64,000 nucleotides of DNA from Mesocentrotus franciscanus (taxonomy: Eukaryota > Echinodermata > Echinoidea > Camarodonta > Strongylocentrotidae), in NCBI GenBank assembly GCA_037976565.1, contig CP137679.1:13952780-14016779 (forward strand). The letters run 5' to 3'. The notes below the pieces were generated by a model. It was not told the origin of the DNA. It did no database searches and saw nothing but the letters and a program-made list of their open reading frames with translations. The position numbers and the translations under genes are program-made. This document shows positions 1-12,111 of this stretch, piece after piece (position 1 is the first letter of the stretch; each line of letters starts with the position of its first letter).

Positions 1-8
1 TGCAAGAC

Positions 9-1400
9 ATGCTGGAACGTAAGATCATAAAGAGATCTGCTAGCCCTTATGCCAGTCCAGTCGTCTTAGTAAGAAAAAAATCAGGGGCCCTACGCTTATG
101 TATCGACTACCGACAATTGAATAAGATTACCGTGAAAGACTCTTTCCCTATTCCCAGGATAGACGAATCACTAGAAGTCATGGATGGAGCCAAATACTTC
201 TCTTCACTCGATTTATCCCACGGGTACTTTCAGATCACCATGCATCCAGACTCTGTGCCCTTAACCGCCTTCCGTGTCCCGTGGGGCCTCTTCGAATTTG
301 ATAGAATGCCACAAGGTCTTTGCAACAGCCCAAGCACATTCCAGAGAGTGATGGAGGTGATCTTCAGTGACATGAACTTCACAAAACTTATACTGTATCT
401 TGATGATGTTCTGGTGTTCTCCAAAACGTTTGAGGAGCATCTAGCAAGACTTGGAGAAGTCTTCAACCGGTTAATGAAACATGGCCTGAAGCTGAAAGGT
501 GGAAAATGTCAGCTTTTCAAGAGGGAAGTGGCTCATCTAGGGCATATCGTCAGTGAGAAGGGTGTCATGGTGGATCCGAGCAAGGTAGCAAGGATCAAGT
601 CTTGGCCAACACCCCAAAGTGGATCGGAATTGAGCTCCTTCCTTGGCCTCGCATCCTACTATCGGAGATTTGTCCCTGACTTCACAAGACTGACAGCCCC
701 TCTACATGCACTAACTGGACAGAAGTCTAAAAAGAAGAGGAGGAGGAAGACAGAGAACACTGTCTCAGACCCAACATTTGTGTGGACCACAGAAGCAGAA
801 GTGTCCTTTCAGGAGCTGAAAGACAGACTGTCTTCAACACCAGTCCTAGCATACCCAAGATTTGGAGAAGAGTTTATACTTGAGGTCGACGCTTCTCTTA
901 AAGGACTAGGTGCTTGTTTGTCACAACCGGATGGAAATGGTCATCTGCATCCAATTTCTTTCGCAAGCCGTAGCCTACGTGGAGCTGAAAAGAACTATCC
1001 AGATTTTTCAAGCTTCAAGATTGAGCTGTTAGCTCTCAAATGGGCGGTGGTAGAGAAATTCAAAGGGTACCTGATAGGTGCAAAGTGTATTGTCTACACA
1101 GATAACAACCCCTTAGCCTATCTTCAAACTGCACAGCTGGGGGCAACTGAACAAAGATGGGTAGCACAGCTAGCACCCTTTCAGCTGGATATCAGATATC
1201 GTCCTGGAAAACTCAACAGATGTGCTGATGCTCTAAGCCGTTGTCCTGGAAATGGCGAAGAAGAAGTGAAAGAGTTGATTGGAGCTCTGACCGTTAGTAC
1301 TGTCCTTCCAGCAGAAGTTGTGATAGATGGGAGCAGCAGCCAGAGGAAGAGCCCCAGTAGCTCCTGGAGTGTACCCATCGTATTCTGCAGAAGATCTTGA
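9..1400 (+). pseudogene. Ty3/Gypsy pol: reverse transcriptase and RNase H
   Basis: This open frame enters the window already inside reverse transcriptase. The fingers motif CIDYRQLNKITVKDSFPIPR lies near residue 35, the catalytic YLDDVLVF box near residue 130, and the connection region reads FLGLASYYRRFVPDF. An RNase H domain follows, with LEVDASLKGLGACL near residue 290, FASRSL, and YTDNNPL near residue 370. This order is that of Ty3/Gypsy LTR-retrotransposon polyproteins, in which RT copies the element RNA and RNase H removes the template. The frame ends just after RNase H and the polyprotein continues in another frame, so the copy is inactive. Protease and gag, if present, lie left of the window. 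Confidence 0.93.
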
Positions 1401-2542
1401 GACTCTTCAACAACAGGATGATGCACTATCAGTTTGTAGACAATATCTCAGAGGTGAATGGAAGTCAGAGGATGAAATCAAGAGAGAGAATACAGAGACA
1501 AAGTCCTGGCTGAAAGAACGTAACAACATCATAGAATGTGGTGGAGTATTGTACAGACAACCACCAGACTCCAAACACCCTCAGAGGAGGCGGTTACTGG
1601 TTCCAAAGGGCCTCCGAGAGAAGATGCTACAAATGGCTCATGACCAATGGGGCCATCAGGGAATTAACAGAACTTTGGCAATCCTGCGAGCGATGCTTCT
1701 GGCCAGGCATGTGTAGTGATGTGAGAGGACACGTCAAGAAGTGCTTTGTCTGCATTGCATCTAAGACGCCAACACCAGCACTACGAACCCCAAGACGACA
1801 TCTGTTGGCATTCAAGCCCCTGGAACTTATCGCAATTGACTTCCTGAAACTAGATAAAGGTCAAGGTGGATACGAAGATGTCTTGGTAATTACTGATGCA
1901 TTTACCAAGTTTGCACAAGCAATTCCTGCAAAACCAAACTGCAATAATTACGGCACGTGCCTTGATTGATGGTTGGATTGTCCACTACGGTGCTCCGCTG
2001 CGAATTCACTCAGACCAGGGGCGAAACTTGAAAGTTCTCTAGTCCGGGAATTGTGCAAGCTGTATGGTATTGAGAAAACACACACCACACCCTACTACCC
2101 ACAAGGCAACGGGCAAACGGAAAGGTTCAACCGAACGTTGTGCAGTATGATCCGTTCACTTGAGCCAGATCGCCGAAGGAAGTGGCCTGGTCTTATTCAT
2201 CAGTTAGTATTCCTGTACAACTGTACACCTCATGGGACGACAGGACTATCACCATACAGACTCTTGTATGGGCGAGAGCCCCACACCCCGCTTGACCAAC
2301 TCATCGGGAATGGACAAGCAAATTGGGATGAAGACTTTGTGACAGAGCATTCAAAGTCACTCCAACAGGCTCACATGGTTGCAAAACAAAATATGGAGAT
2401 GATTCTGAACAGTGAAAAGACAAGGCATGATGCCCTCCCTATGAGTTCACCACTCAGCATCGGCACGAGGGTGCTACTGAAGAAATGTGCTTTTGAGGGC
2501 CGTCATAAACTTGCCGACAAGGTCATAAGGGACCCTTCATAG
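1357..2542 (+). pseudogene. Ty3/Gypsy pol: integrase, frame-broken
   Basis: This continues the Gypsy polyprotein in three successive frames. The first part (to about 1716) carries the HHCC zinc-finger histidines in HDQWGHQGINRTL. The next frame (to 1969) supplies CFVC, completing the finger, and then the integrase core around IDFLKLD and [12 protein letters not shown]. The last frame holds HTTPYYPQGNGQTERFNRTL with the catalytic Glu, and PYRLLYGREP. The middle Asp of the D,D-35-E triad falls in a region out of frame with its neighbours (about 1973-2040). At least three frame changes mean no functional integrase can be made. Confidence 0.9.
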
Positions 2543-3051
2543 TGACCGCAGTTAACGAGACCGGTGATGTGTACAAAATCCGTCCGATGCTGGGAGGACC
2601 AACAAGGGTTGTTAACAGAAGGCTGTTGATTGCTGACCCACGAGAGGAGGTACTAGCTCCTAACCAACAGGCCAGAGCAAGGGACCCTGTGAGCTCACAA
2701 CAAAAATCCCTGGCTACTAGGCCTACAGATGGAAACAACCACTACTTCACATTTGTGTGGGAACCCTTGGATTTGAGTAGGCCTACCCCAGATGAAGAGA
2801 GACAAGTTATCCTAAATGAGGAAGATAGTCTAAATGAAGGAAATAACTGTAATGATGAAATTATCCTCAATGAAGAAAATAATGTGAACGAGGATACCAC
2901 ATTAACTGGAGATGTACATGTACCTCATGAGAGGGCTCCCCCTCAACAAGAGAACGCGAACTACGAGTTTGAGTGCCGGAGGTCTCGCAGGATAAATAAG
3001 GGACAACACCGAAATCCGCTACACCTCCCAGTATCTGTACTACCAAAATAA
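2542..3051 (+). pseudogene. Ty3/Gypsy pol C-terminal tail
   Basis: A 169-codon frame following the integrase core. Its first half (YKIRPMLGGPTRVVNRRLL) resembles the SH3-like C-terminal part of Gypsy integrases. The rest is acidic and Asn/Glu-rich, with repeated ILNEENN-type motifs and a basic RRSRRINK patch near the end. The adjoining upstream frame stops inside the same region, so another frameshift separates them. I recognise no chromodomain. Confidence 0.7.
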
Positions 3052-3267
3052 GAAGCGAACGGTTTTGAACAGAGATCAGTTGATATTATGTGTGTTTAAT
3101 TATATGTATTATGTACATGTCTAATTGCATATATGTCATTCATAGGAATTTGAAGTGTTATTATTATTGTACAATGTTTGAAAATTTGAAGGTTTTGCAT
3201 TTACTGTTCGTAAGTTCATGTATTTACCAATTGTAGTCAAACATTATGACATTAATTGTGGGGAAGT

Positions 3268-3800
3268 TGTTATAAATTGGAATTTATGTCATAAATAGGA
3301 ATTATGTGGTGCAAAGGTACCCCCTGCTTCTTCACTCAATGACAGCTTGTCTCCCTCTATTGCTCATTTAGACTACCCCTATAGGGATTCCCATTGAATT
3401 GTTTCCTCCTTTTTGGGGGGTATCTGTATTACTCAATTGGAGTACCCCCTATAGGGATTCTCATTGAACTCTTTGCATGAGTGCATTTCTTTTGTGTTAG
3501 TGCTGGCATTGGTGAATGCTATAACAGGCAGGCAAGCCATTCTAAGCTGTGTAAGGAGGCCTGCAAGGACATGTACATTTGGCCTACTGTAGGATGAAAT
3601 GTGGTCCGACTTTGTTTAAAGTCTGCTGTAATTGTACGAGCAGCTGTGGATATGGTACTTGGTAGCACCTATGTCGCTATTGTTTGGCGTTATGGCTAGT
3701 ATTGGCCGAGGCTGTTTAACCATGAGAAAACAATAAAGGCGAAGACTCAACTACTACTGATGCACTAGCTATTTGTCGTCTGTTATCTCGAACCCATTCA
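3268..3800 (+). mobile_element. Probable 3' LTR of the Gypsy element
   Basis: A purine-rich tract (GTGGGGAAG, ending 3266) lies just before a TG dinucleotide, as expected of a polypurine tract and LTR start. The segment contains a polyadenylation signal AATAAA at 3732-3737. A direct duplication of about 75 bp around the motif CCCCTATAGGGATTC starts near 3375 and 3449. The right end is placed at the CA at 3799-3800 but is uncertain, because the 5' LTR is outside the window and no target duplication can be checked. Confidence 0.45.
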
Positions 3801-4247
3801 ATAATGTTTCCAAATAGATATATTATCTTTATCTTCACCACCGTGTTTACCATCAAATCGTTCTTTTGAAAAACATCGCTCTCTGGAGAGTGCACGAGTA
3901 TTGTTCTGTTATCAATGAGGAAGGTTTATGCCATTACCTGAAGTAAATAAAGGTTGTGTGTTTATCACAGAGTTTAACAAACACAACTTTTAATACATTC
4001 CAATTTTCATCAACATCATAGATATCATAAATATCACCTTTGATCACTGTTATTCATGAAAACATCACGGATAAAATTACGGAATAAACAAAATCATTTG
4101 ATAGTTGGAGCAACAGGGAACTTTTTAACTTTGGTGTTATCATACATTGTATTTAGGAGAATGGTGAGTCCAATTGATAACATATTATAATGAAAATTGT
4201 TTTTCTCAAAAGGAAGTTAAATCAGATCATTGCAGGTTTTGCTATTA
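3801..4247. other. Unassigned AT-rich spacer
   Basis: Sequence between the probable LTR and the first Helitron-like element. I see no coding pattern, splice-flanked exon or repeat structure in it. Confidence 0.4.
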
Positions 4248-7200
4248 TTGTATCCCCCGGCAGACCCGGCAGTATGCCGGTGGGGTACTTTGGATTCAGC
4301 AGCGTTACGCCGCGTCCGCCGCCGCGTCATATTCTTGTGTGCGCTCTAACTGCCACATTCCTTGACGGATTTCTTTCAAATTTTGTATGGAGGTGTATGT
4401 TGGTATAATCTACACACCTTTAACTTTTAGTGATGCTGCCCCCATTGTTCCGTCTTCTATAGGGTAAAAGCCCATATTTTTGTCGATGGTTTGTGTGCGC
4501 TCTATAGCTAGGTCACATTTCTCAAGGGATTTTGTTCAAATTTTGAACGAAGGTGTATCTTGGTATAATCTACACACCTATAACTTTTGGTGATGCTGCC
4601 CTCAGTGTTCCGTCTTCTATAGGGTAAAAGGCCATGTTTTTGTGGATGGTTTGTGTACGCTCTATAGGCCACATTTCTCAAGGGATTTTGTTCAAATTTT
4701 GAATGAAGGTGTATCTTGGTATAATCTAGAAATATAGATTTTGGTGATGCTGCCTCCAGTGTTCCGTCTTTTATAGGGTCAAAGGTCATATTTTGAAACA
4801 TATCTTGTGTGCACTCTAGTGTGTGGTCTAATTACTGCATCATTTCTTAAGAGATTTCTTTCAAATTGAGTATGGAGGTGTATCTTGGTATAATCTACAC
4901 ACCTATAACTTTTAGTGATGCTGCTCCCATTGCTCCGTCTTCTATAGGGTAAAAGCCCATATTTTGTGGATTAATTGTTTGTGTGCGCTCTATAGGCCAC
5001 ATTTCTCAAGGGATTTTGTTCAAATTTTGAACGAAGGTGTATCTTGGTATAATCTAGAAGCCTATATACAGATTTTGGTGATGCTGCCTCCAGTGTTCCG
5101 TCTTTTATAGGGTCAAAGGTCATGTTTTGATAGATGTCTTGTGTGCACTCTAGTGTGCGGTCTAACTGCATCATTTCTTCACGGATTTCTTTCAAATTTT
5201 GTATGGAGGTGTATCTTGGTATAATCTACACACCTATAACTTTGGTGATGCTGCCCCAATTGTTCCGTCTTCTATAGGGTAAAAGCCCATATTATTGTGG
5301 ATTGTTTGTGTGCGCTCTATAGGCCACATTTCTCAAGGGATTTTGTTCGAAGGTGTATCTTGGTATAATCTAGAAGCCTATAGATTTTGGTGATGCTGCC
5401 TCCAGTGTACTGTCTTTTATAGGGTCAAAAACTAGGTCATATTTTGATAGATGTCTTGTGTGCAATCTAGCGTGCGGTCTAACTGCATCATTTCTTGACG
5501 GATTTCTTTCAAATTTTGTATGGAGGTGTATGTTGGTATAATCTACACACCTTTAACTTTTAGTGATGCTGCCCCCATTGTTCCGTCTTCTATAGGGTAA
5601 AAGCCCATATTTTTGTCGATGGTTTGTGTGCGCTCTATAGCTAGGTCACATTTCTCAAGGGATTTTGTTCAAATTTTGAACGAAGGTGTATCTTGGTATA
5701 ATCTACACACCTATAACTTTTGGTGATGCTGCCCTCAGTGTTCCGTCTTCTATAGGGTAAAAGGCCATGTTTTTGTGGATGGTTTGTACGTGTACGCTCT
5801 ATAGGCCACATTTCTCAAGGGATTTTGTTCAAATTTTGAATGAAGGTGTATCTTGGTATAATCTAGAAATATAGATTTTGGTGATGCTGCCTCCAGTGTT
5901 CCGTCTTTTATAGGGTCAAAGGTCATATTTTGATAGATGTCTTGTGTGCACTCTAGTGTGCGGTCTAACTGCATCATTTCTTCACGGATTTCTTTCAAAT
6001 TTTGTATGGAGGTGTGTCTTGGTATAATCTACACACCTATAACTTTGGTGATGCTGCCCCCATTGTTCCATCTTCTATAGGGTAAAAGCCCATATTTTGT
6101 GGATTAATTGTTTGTGTGCGCTCTATATAGCTAGGCCACATTTCTCAAGGGATTTTGTTCGAAGGTGTATCTTGGTATAATCTAGAAGCCTATAGATTTT
6201 GGTGATGCTGCCTCCAGTGTTCTGTCTTTTATAGGGTCAAAGGTCATATTTTGATAGATGTCTTGTGTGCACTCTTGTGTGTGGTCTAACTGCATCATTT
6301 CTTAACAGATTTCTTTCAAATTGAGTATGGAAGTGTATCTTGGTATAATGTACACACCTGTAACTTTTAGTGATGCTGCCCCCATTGTTCCGTCTTCTAT
6401 AGGGTAAAAGCCCATATTTTTGTCGATGGTTTGTGTGTGCTCTATAGGCCACATTTCTCAAGGGATTTTGTTCAAATTTTGAACAAAGGTGTATCTTGGT
6501 ATAATCTACACACCTATAACTTTTAGTGATGCTGCCCTCAGTGTTCCATCTTCTATAGGGTAAAAGGCCATATTTTTGTGGATGGTTTGTGTGCGCTCTA
6601 TAGGCCACATTTCTCAAGGGATTTTGTTCAAATTTTGAACAAAGGTGTATCTTGGTATAATCTAGAAGCCTATACATGTAGATTTTGGTGATGCTGCCTC
6701 CAGTGTTCCGTCTTTTATAGGGTCACAGGTCATATTTTGATAGATGTCTTGTGTGCACTCTAGTGTGCGGTCTAACTGCATCATTTCTTCACGGATTTCT
6801 TTCAAATTTTGTATGAAGGTGTATCTTGGTATAATCTACACACCTATAACTTTGGTGATGCTGCCCCCATTGTTCCGTCTTCTATAGGGTACAAGCCCAT
6901 ATTATTGTGGATTGTTTGTGTGCGCTCTATAGGCCACATTTCTCAAGGGATTTTGTTCGAAGGTGTATCTTGGTATAATCTAGAAGCCTATAGATTTTGG
7001 TGATGCTGCCTCTAGTGTTCTGTCTTTTATAGGGTCAAAGGTCATATTTTGATAGATGTCTTGTGTGCACTCTAGTGTGTGGTCTAACTGCATCATTTCT
7101 TAACAGATTTCTTTCAAATTGAGTATGGAAGTGTATGTTGGTATAATGTACACACCTGTAACTTTTAGTGATGCTGCCCCCATTGTTCCGTCTTCTATAG

Positions 7201-8459
7201 GGTACAAGCCCATATTATTGTGGATTGTTTGTGTGCGCTCTATAGGCCACATTTCTCAAGGGATTTTGTTTGAAGGTTTATCTTGGTATAATCTAGAAGC
7301 CTATAGATTTTGGTGATGCTGCCTCCAGTGTTCTGTCTTTTATAGGGTCAAAGGTCATATTTTGTTAGATGTCTTGTGTGCATTCTGTAGTGTGCGCGGT
7401 CTAACTACATCATTTCTTGACGGATTTCTTCAAATTTTGTATGGAGGTGTATCTTGGTATAATCTACACACCTATAACTTTTGGTGATGCTGCCCCCATT
7501 GTTCCGTCTTCTATAGGGTAAAAGCCCATATTTTTGTGGATGATTTGTGTGCACTCTATAGGCCACATTTCTCAAGGGATTTTGTTCAAATTTTGAACAA
7601 AGGTGTATCTTGGTAGGATCTACAAGCCTATAGATTTTTCTGATGCTGCCTCCAGTGTTCCGTCTTTTATAGGGTCAAAGGTCATATTTTGATAGATATC
7701 TTGTGTGCACTCTAGCGTATGGTCTAACTGCATCATTTCTTAACAGATTGCTTTCAAATTGAGTATGGAATTGTATGTTGTAAAATCTACGCACCTATAG
7801 TTTTTGGTGATGCTGCCACGAGTGTCCTGTGTTAATATAGGGTCAAAGGTCATATTTTGGTGGGTGTCTATAGTGTGCGCTCTGCAGGTCATATTTCATG
7901 ACGGATTTCTTTCAAATTTTGAAAGTAGATGTATCTTGGTACAATCTACACATGTACACTTTTGGGCGATGCTGCCCTCATTGTTCCGTCTTTTATATGG
8001 TAAAAGGTCATATGTCTATTATGCGCTCTAACTGCCACATTTCTTGACGGATTTCTTTCAAATGTTGTATGGAGGTGTGTCTTAGTACAATCTACACATC
8101 TTGAGTGTTTGGTGATGCTGCCACCTGTGTTCCATCTGTTATAGGGTCAAAGGTCGTATTTTGGTGGCTGTCTTTTGTGCGCTCTAACTGTCACATTTCT
8201 TAAAAGATTTCTTTCAAATTTTCTACAGAGATGCATTATACTCTAATCTACACACATATTTTTTTAGTGATGCTGCTCTTATCCTAGTCTTGACAATATA
8301 GTCTGAGCCACTAGTGGCGATCTCTACGTCATCCTTTTGTTTCAGGGAGGGGAGAGGGGATCTTTGTCCCTCCTTCGAACATAAGGATGACACAAAATCG
8401 CTGCCACTGCCGGGGGATACATTCGCATTGCGCGGCAATACAGATTGCGATATTTCTAG
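4248..8459 (+). mobile_element. Helitron-like non-autonomous element, family 1, copy 1
   Basis: The left end is a T-flanked GTATCCCCCGGCAG followed by a CCGGCA/TGCCGG hairpin. The exact inverted copy CTGCCGGGGGATAC lies near the right end (8407-8420). Next come a short hairpin ATTGC-GCG-GCAAT (8427-8439), a 16-nt spacer and a terminal CTAG (8456-8459) followed by T. A second copy at 37961-40038 shares both ends, which fixes the boundaries. A 3' hairpin before a CTRR-type end and a T/T context are features known from Helitron-like and Helentron-associated elements. No Rep/helicase gene is present, so the element is non-autonomous. The interior is almost entirely tandem monomers. Confidence 0.72.
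4350..8260 (+). repeat. Tandem array of ~155-170 bp monomers
   Basis: Roughly two dozen units recur, each with GACGGATTT or CAAGGGATTTT, then AAATTTTG, then AGGTGTATCTTGGTATAATC, then GGTGATGCTGCC, then TCCGTCTT and TATAGGGT. Unit starts near 4391, 4551, 4707, 4876 and 5035 give the spacing. Two monomer subtypes alternate: one with ACACACCTATAACTTT and one with GAAGCCTATAGATTTT. This forms a higher-order repeat in the left part, while diverged subtypes occupy the last kilobase. Long open frames on either strand here are simply translations of the monomer. Confidence 0.9.
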
Positions 8460-8523
8460 TTTGTTATTCTAGTTGGTTTGTTAACTATTTAATGTGATGG
8501 TACGTGCACCAAGGCTAAAAATA

Positions 8524-8619
8524 CACGGGGGCGATGGGCGATTCGCCCCCGTGAGCTACGTAATGACCTCCGTCAGATTGCTCACGGGGGCGATTGCAAA
8601 ATTAAAAATCGCCCCCGTG
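8524..8619. repeat. Two adjacent GC-rich stem-loops
   Basis: The 12-mer CACGGGGGCGAT occurs at 8524-8535 and 8583-8594. Each copy is followed by its inverse: one ending at 8553 with a single-base bulge, the other at 8608-8619 exact. This gives two hairpins within 96 bp of otherwise AT-rich sequence. It could be a tiny palindromic MITE; no target duplication is obvious. Confidence 0.75.
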
Positions 8620-9699
8620 GAATTATAAAATAAAGATTATCTTTTCTGTTATAACTTTCACAAAAACAACTTTCAAACCTTAAACCAATGAAATGGAACT
8701 ATGGAAGTTAGATTAGCGTGCAGGATTTCTCGCTCAAATTTTTGGGTGTCTAGAGGCCGCCATATTGTAAACAAATGAATGCGTATTCGCCGCAAGAAGC
8801 CGGTGGAAGAATGAGGAGGTTGGTAAACAACAGCATTTAAACAAACTTGTGAATGTGCAAATTTTACCTCAGGTACTCGTCCAAATGTAACCGAGTGTAA
8901 ATCAGATTCAAGTTAATATAACGAGCACCACCACCACCTGATGATTTAGTATCTTTTCTTTCAAGAAGAGGAACACTTAAAATAATCCACCTATGACAGT
9001 TCATGCATAATATCGCATTCTGATATACTGCTTAAGAACATTTTATACAGGGATACTGCTTACCCACAATAACAATCTGCTTTGCTCTTCTCAAAGGTCA
9101 TCATGATGGAGACTACCGCTATTATCATCACTTGTTGGGTGGCTGCACTACACACCCGTTTTTGTTCTTCTTTTGTTTTTTTTTTTGTTTTATATATTAT
9201 GTAACAAACGTATTATGTGAAGGGAACCTTAATCACAAGCATTATGCTTCTAAGGTTTCCTCATTACTGTAGATTATTGTTAGCATCATTTGTATTTAAT
9301 GACTTGCATAAAAATCGTTATACTGTTGTAATACCACCTATCTATCGAATATATTTACTTGTTTTGTTGCCTTGTATATGCGTTACTTTATAAATTCGTT
9401 TCATATGCAGTTAATGTGGAAATAAAACCTAAATAAAAAAAATAAAATAAAAGAGGAAATATGGAAAGTTTCCATGTCATTATCACAGCAGATTGTTACT
9501 TTCCTATCGTCCTTCGTAAGACTCGTGATTCTGTCATCTGATGTCCATGTTTTTGTGTTTTGTACAGAATGTATGATCTTTTCGCGGTAAAATCAGATAT
9601 GGATAATAAAGAGTAAATTTTTCGGGAGTGGGTCCCAGATTTTTCAGTGCTACTTGACGAAGCTTATATACCAGTCTCTAGTTGACGTACTAATGAGAC
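8620..9699. other. Non-coding; possible LINE 3' relic, then module intron
   Basis: No exon is recognised. The stretch from about 9100 to 9455 ends in A-rich AATAAA-containing sequence and resembles the 3' untranslated end of a retroposon, with low certainty. From about 9620 the sequence aligns by eye with the intron preceding the other CUB-like exons (AAGCTTATA, then TCTCTAGTTGA). Confidence 0.4.
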
Positions 9700-10131
9700 T
9701 CTCCACTCAATCCCTTTTTCCCTCTTTCTGCTGATCTAACCTCCTCTTTCTAGAGCTTTTGCAATCATTCATTTTCCTTTTCTTTCCTTTCTTTCTTTCT
9801 TTTTTGCCTTCTTCTATTTTTGCTAATTTTTTCCTCCTTTTCTTATCTCCTTCCCCAAATTCATAATTTCTTTATTGTTACATATTTGTGGTTGACTTAT
9901 TGATTTTCAGTGTATACTTTGTTTTCAAGATGTATTGTAAAACATCCTCTGAGGAACTAATACTTCAACTAGCTCTGCTTCTATTTAGTTCCTCTTTTCT
10001 GGTGCCATTACTATTATATTTGTCTTGTTTCATGGTATATTTTTGTACTATACTTACATGTATATTAAATTGCAAATAACATTGCAATTTCATTGTATTA
10101 TGTTTTGCATGAGTAATAAAATCAATTGAAT
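9700..10131 (+). mobile_element. 5'-truncated LINE-like insertion with (ATTGA)n tail
   Basis: In other modules the intron runs directly from a TGATGAGA-like motif into AGAATCATCTACAGATGC, about 80 bp before the CUB-like exon. Here about 430 bp intervene. The insertion begins with pyrimidine-rich DNA and ends AATAAAATCAATTGAATTGA, a short microsatellite tail typical of CR1/L2/RTE-type retroposons. It has no useful coding capacity. Confidence 0.55.
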
Positions 10132-10222
10132 TGAATCAGAATCATGTATAAATGCAAAAGTCACTCACTCGTCTTTTATATTCCTTTTTTCTTTCTTGTT
10201 TTTAAAAAAATATCTCTTACAG

Positions 10223-10570
10223 ATTATTCAGCAACATATATTGAGGAAGGCGAATCACATTTCATATCCTTACCATACACCACCACAAGACGATTGTATA
10301 ACGCAACCTTACTACAAACAAATGCTACGAATGGATTTCAAGTTATTTTCCGAGATTTGTACCTTGATAATTATGAAGCTGAAGTCCAAATAGGGACAGG
10401 TAACGATCCTTCTAAAAATCAGTCTGTCATCACAATTATCCATGGATATACAAACTACGCTCTTGCTGATGTCTATGTAGATACCAATGAGATGTGGTTT
10501 GCAGTCATGGGAGCAAAAGGTTACAGCAGTTTTCGAATGGATGTTGAGATCATTTCCCTTGACCTATCAA
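10223..10570 (+). CDS. CUB-like exon, module A
   Basis: A 348-nt exon of 116 codons between acceptor TTACAG and donor GTGAGT, with phase-1 introns on both sides (the G of the first Asp codon comes from the preceding exon). It encodes a beta-rich CUB-like domain with VQIGTGNDPSKNQSVI (about residues 56-71) and DVYVDTNEMWFAV. These match the CUB core pattern of IG.G followed by an MW-type strand. Unlike classical CUB domains it contains no cysteine. Several N-glycosylation sequons (NAT twice, NQS) suggest a secreted or surface protein. The paired 99-nt LDLa-like exon follows 736 bp downstream. CUB assignment is by motif; the function of the whole protein is unknown. Confidence 0.82.
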
Positions 10571-11306
10571 GTGAGTGTTTGATTATTCTAGATTCGTCTT
10601 ATAAGAATATAATATAGGTTGGATATTGCTGCATCGCTCAATGTACTTAATAATCTAGTCACGCCAACAATAAGACCAACTCCAGACCGACTAGGGACCG
10701 AACAAATAATCCAATCTTTATGATTACCTCCAGGGGCCAATGAAATCGGCGGTATGGGGTCTGTTTGAAGTCAGTTTGACGGTTCGACTGAAATAGATAG
10801 ATGGTTTATAGATAAATGATTTATTGATTTTTTTTTTTTTTGTAATCGTTGCGGCACAGCCGATTTGCGATAATTTTACAATGATAGAGTGCACACAAAA
10901 AAGTAATCATTATTGACAAAAACAACAAATAACAAATCACAATCAGCAATGATAGAGTTCATACAAAAAGCAATATAGAAAGGATAATACGACAAACAAT
11001 TTTATCAGTGATCAATGAAAACCTTGTCGGTGGGGTATGAGGAGTCTCGGGTTCAACCCCCGGACAGGAACCCATATGTTAGGTCGTTGGCATTTGTAAA
11101 TGTATTACGATTTTGGGGGAAATTACTCGACACGCTTTAATCTCGTTTGTGTTTTCTTCATGGTTTGATATGTTTGGTGGGGGAATGAATGTTTGAAATT
11201 CAACTTTGAATTGCCACTTTCCTACACAATCAAATGTGAAATGTTAAAAATCACTATTTGCTACCAAAATGATAGTTTTTACTTATAATTTACTTTCTCT
11301 TACTAG
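10571..11306 (+). other. Intron of module A with a ~215-bp insertion
   Basis: Compared with module F, the sequence between GTCTGTTTGAAG (ending near 10769) and GATAATACGACAAAC (starting near 10984) is extra. It contains a T12 run near 10830 and A-rich repeated TGATAGAGT motifs. I cannot classify the insert. The remainder is paralogous intron. Confidence 0.5.
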
Positions 11307-11405
11307 CCTTATTTACGTGTTCGAGCTCCCAAAACATTGTGCCAGTGACTGTCCTTTGCGATGGGCTTTACCACTGCGATTATTATGAGGATGAACTAGC
11401 ATGCA
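11307..11405 (+). CDS. Half-LDLa exon, module A
   Basis: A 99-nt, 33-codon exon between acceptor TACTAG and donor GTAAGT, phase 1-1. The peptide has four cysteines; its C-terminal half VLCDGLYHCDYYEDELAC follows the LDL-receptor class A calcium-binding pattern CDGxxxCxDxxDE..C. The first two cysteines of a full six-cysteine LDLa repeat are absent, so either this is a shortened variant or the rest is on another exon. Acidic residues expected to coordinate calcium are kept. Confidence 0.8.
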
Positions 11406-12111
11406 GTAAGTTAAATAACAACTGATATTATCTTTCCTATGTGCTAAACTTTTTTTTCCTTTCTCAACGCTTTAGAACCCCCTCTACAATTTTCACAATA
11501 ATTTTTTAACGCAAACAAATCTTGTGCTGAAATTTTATGACTTTTTTCTTTTAAGTCTTGCGCAACTTTTAAAACAATTTTTTTTTGAAAATCGGACCTA
11601 CGGTTACAAAGTCACGTGACCTTTTGTCTTTGCATGTCAGCCCCAAAATCACTAATTTTCGTGATTTGTGTACAAAACATATGGAAATGTCATTTTTCCA
11701 AAAAAAGAGATAAAACATTGGTTATTTGGTCTTGTTTATAGTTTAGGTGTTTGTTTTGGGGGTCACAATAGTTGAATTGTAGTTAGGAATGTAATTAAAC
11801 AACAAAAACAATAGATAACATAAGGAATAACCTGGCTCTTCCAAATGTTTTTGTTGTATTATTATTCTAAATGGTCTAAAGAATATATGTAGTGAAAACA
11901 AATGTTTGAATATGAATAATATATGATTTATGGGTAAACATGTGAATGTTATGACCTTAATTGCATAAGTTACCATGAATATGCAAAATGAGTGAATTTT
12001 TCCAAAAATTGAAATTACCATAGTACTCTATACACTTCACTTGACATGCATGCAAATTTTCGCGGCGATCTTTTACGGCCGAGATCTTAGGGGCTTAGCC
12101 CCCAGGCTATA
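11406..12111. other. Intron, no feature recognised
   Basis: AT-rich intron following module A. Open frames on the minus strand here show no domain and look fortuitous. Confidence 0.5.

Noticed and set aside
4508..6677. Several minus-strand open frames with repeated peptides such as DYTKIHL.SKFEQNPLRNV
   Set aside because: They are translations of the ~160-bp Helitron-like monomers; the reading frame is kept only where monomer lengths allow, and it is not conserved in copy 2 as a protein.
11030..11080. tRNA-like box B (GGTTCAACCCC) in the module A intron
   Set aside because: No convincing box A or cloverleaf; too little to call a SINE.
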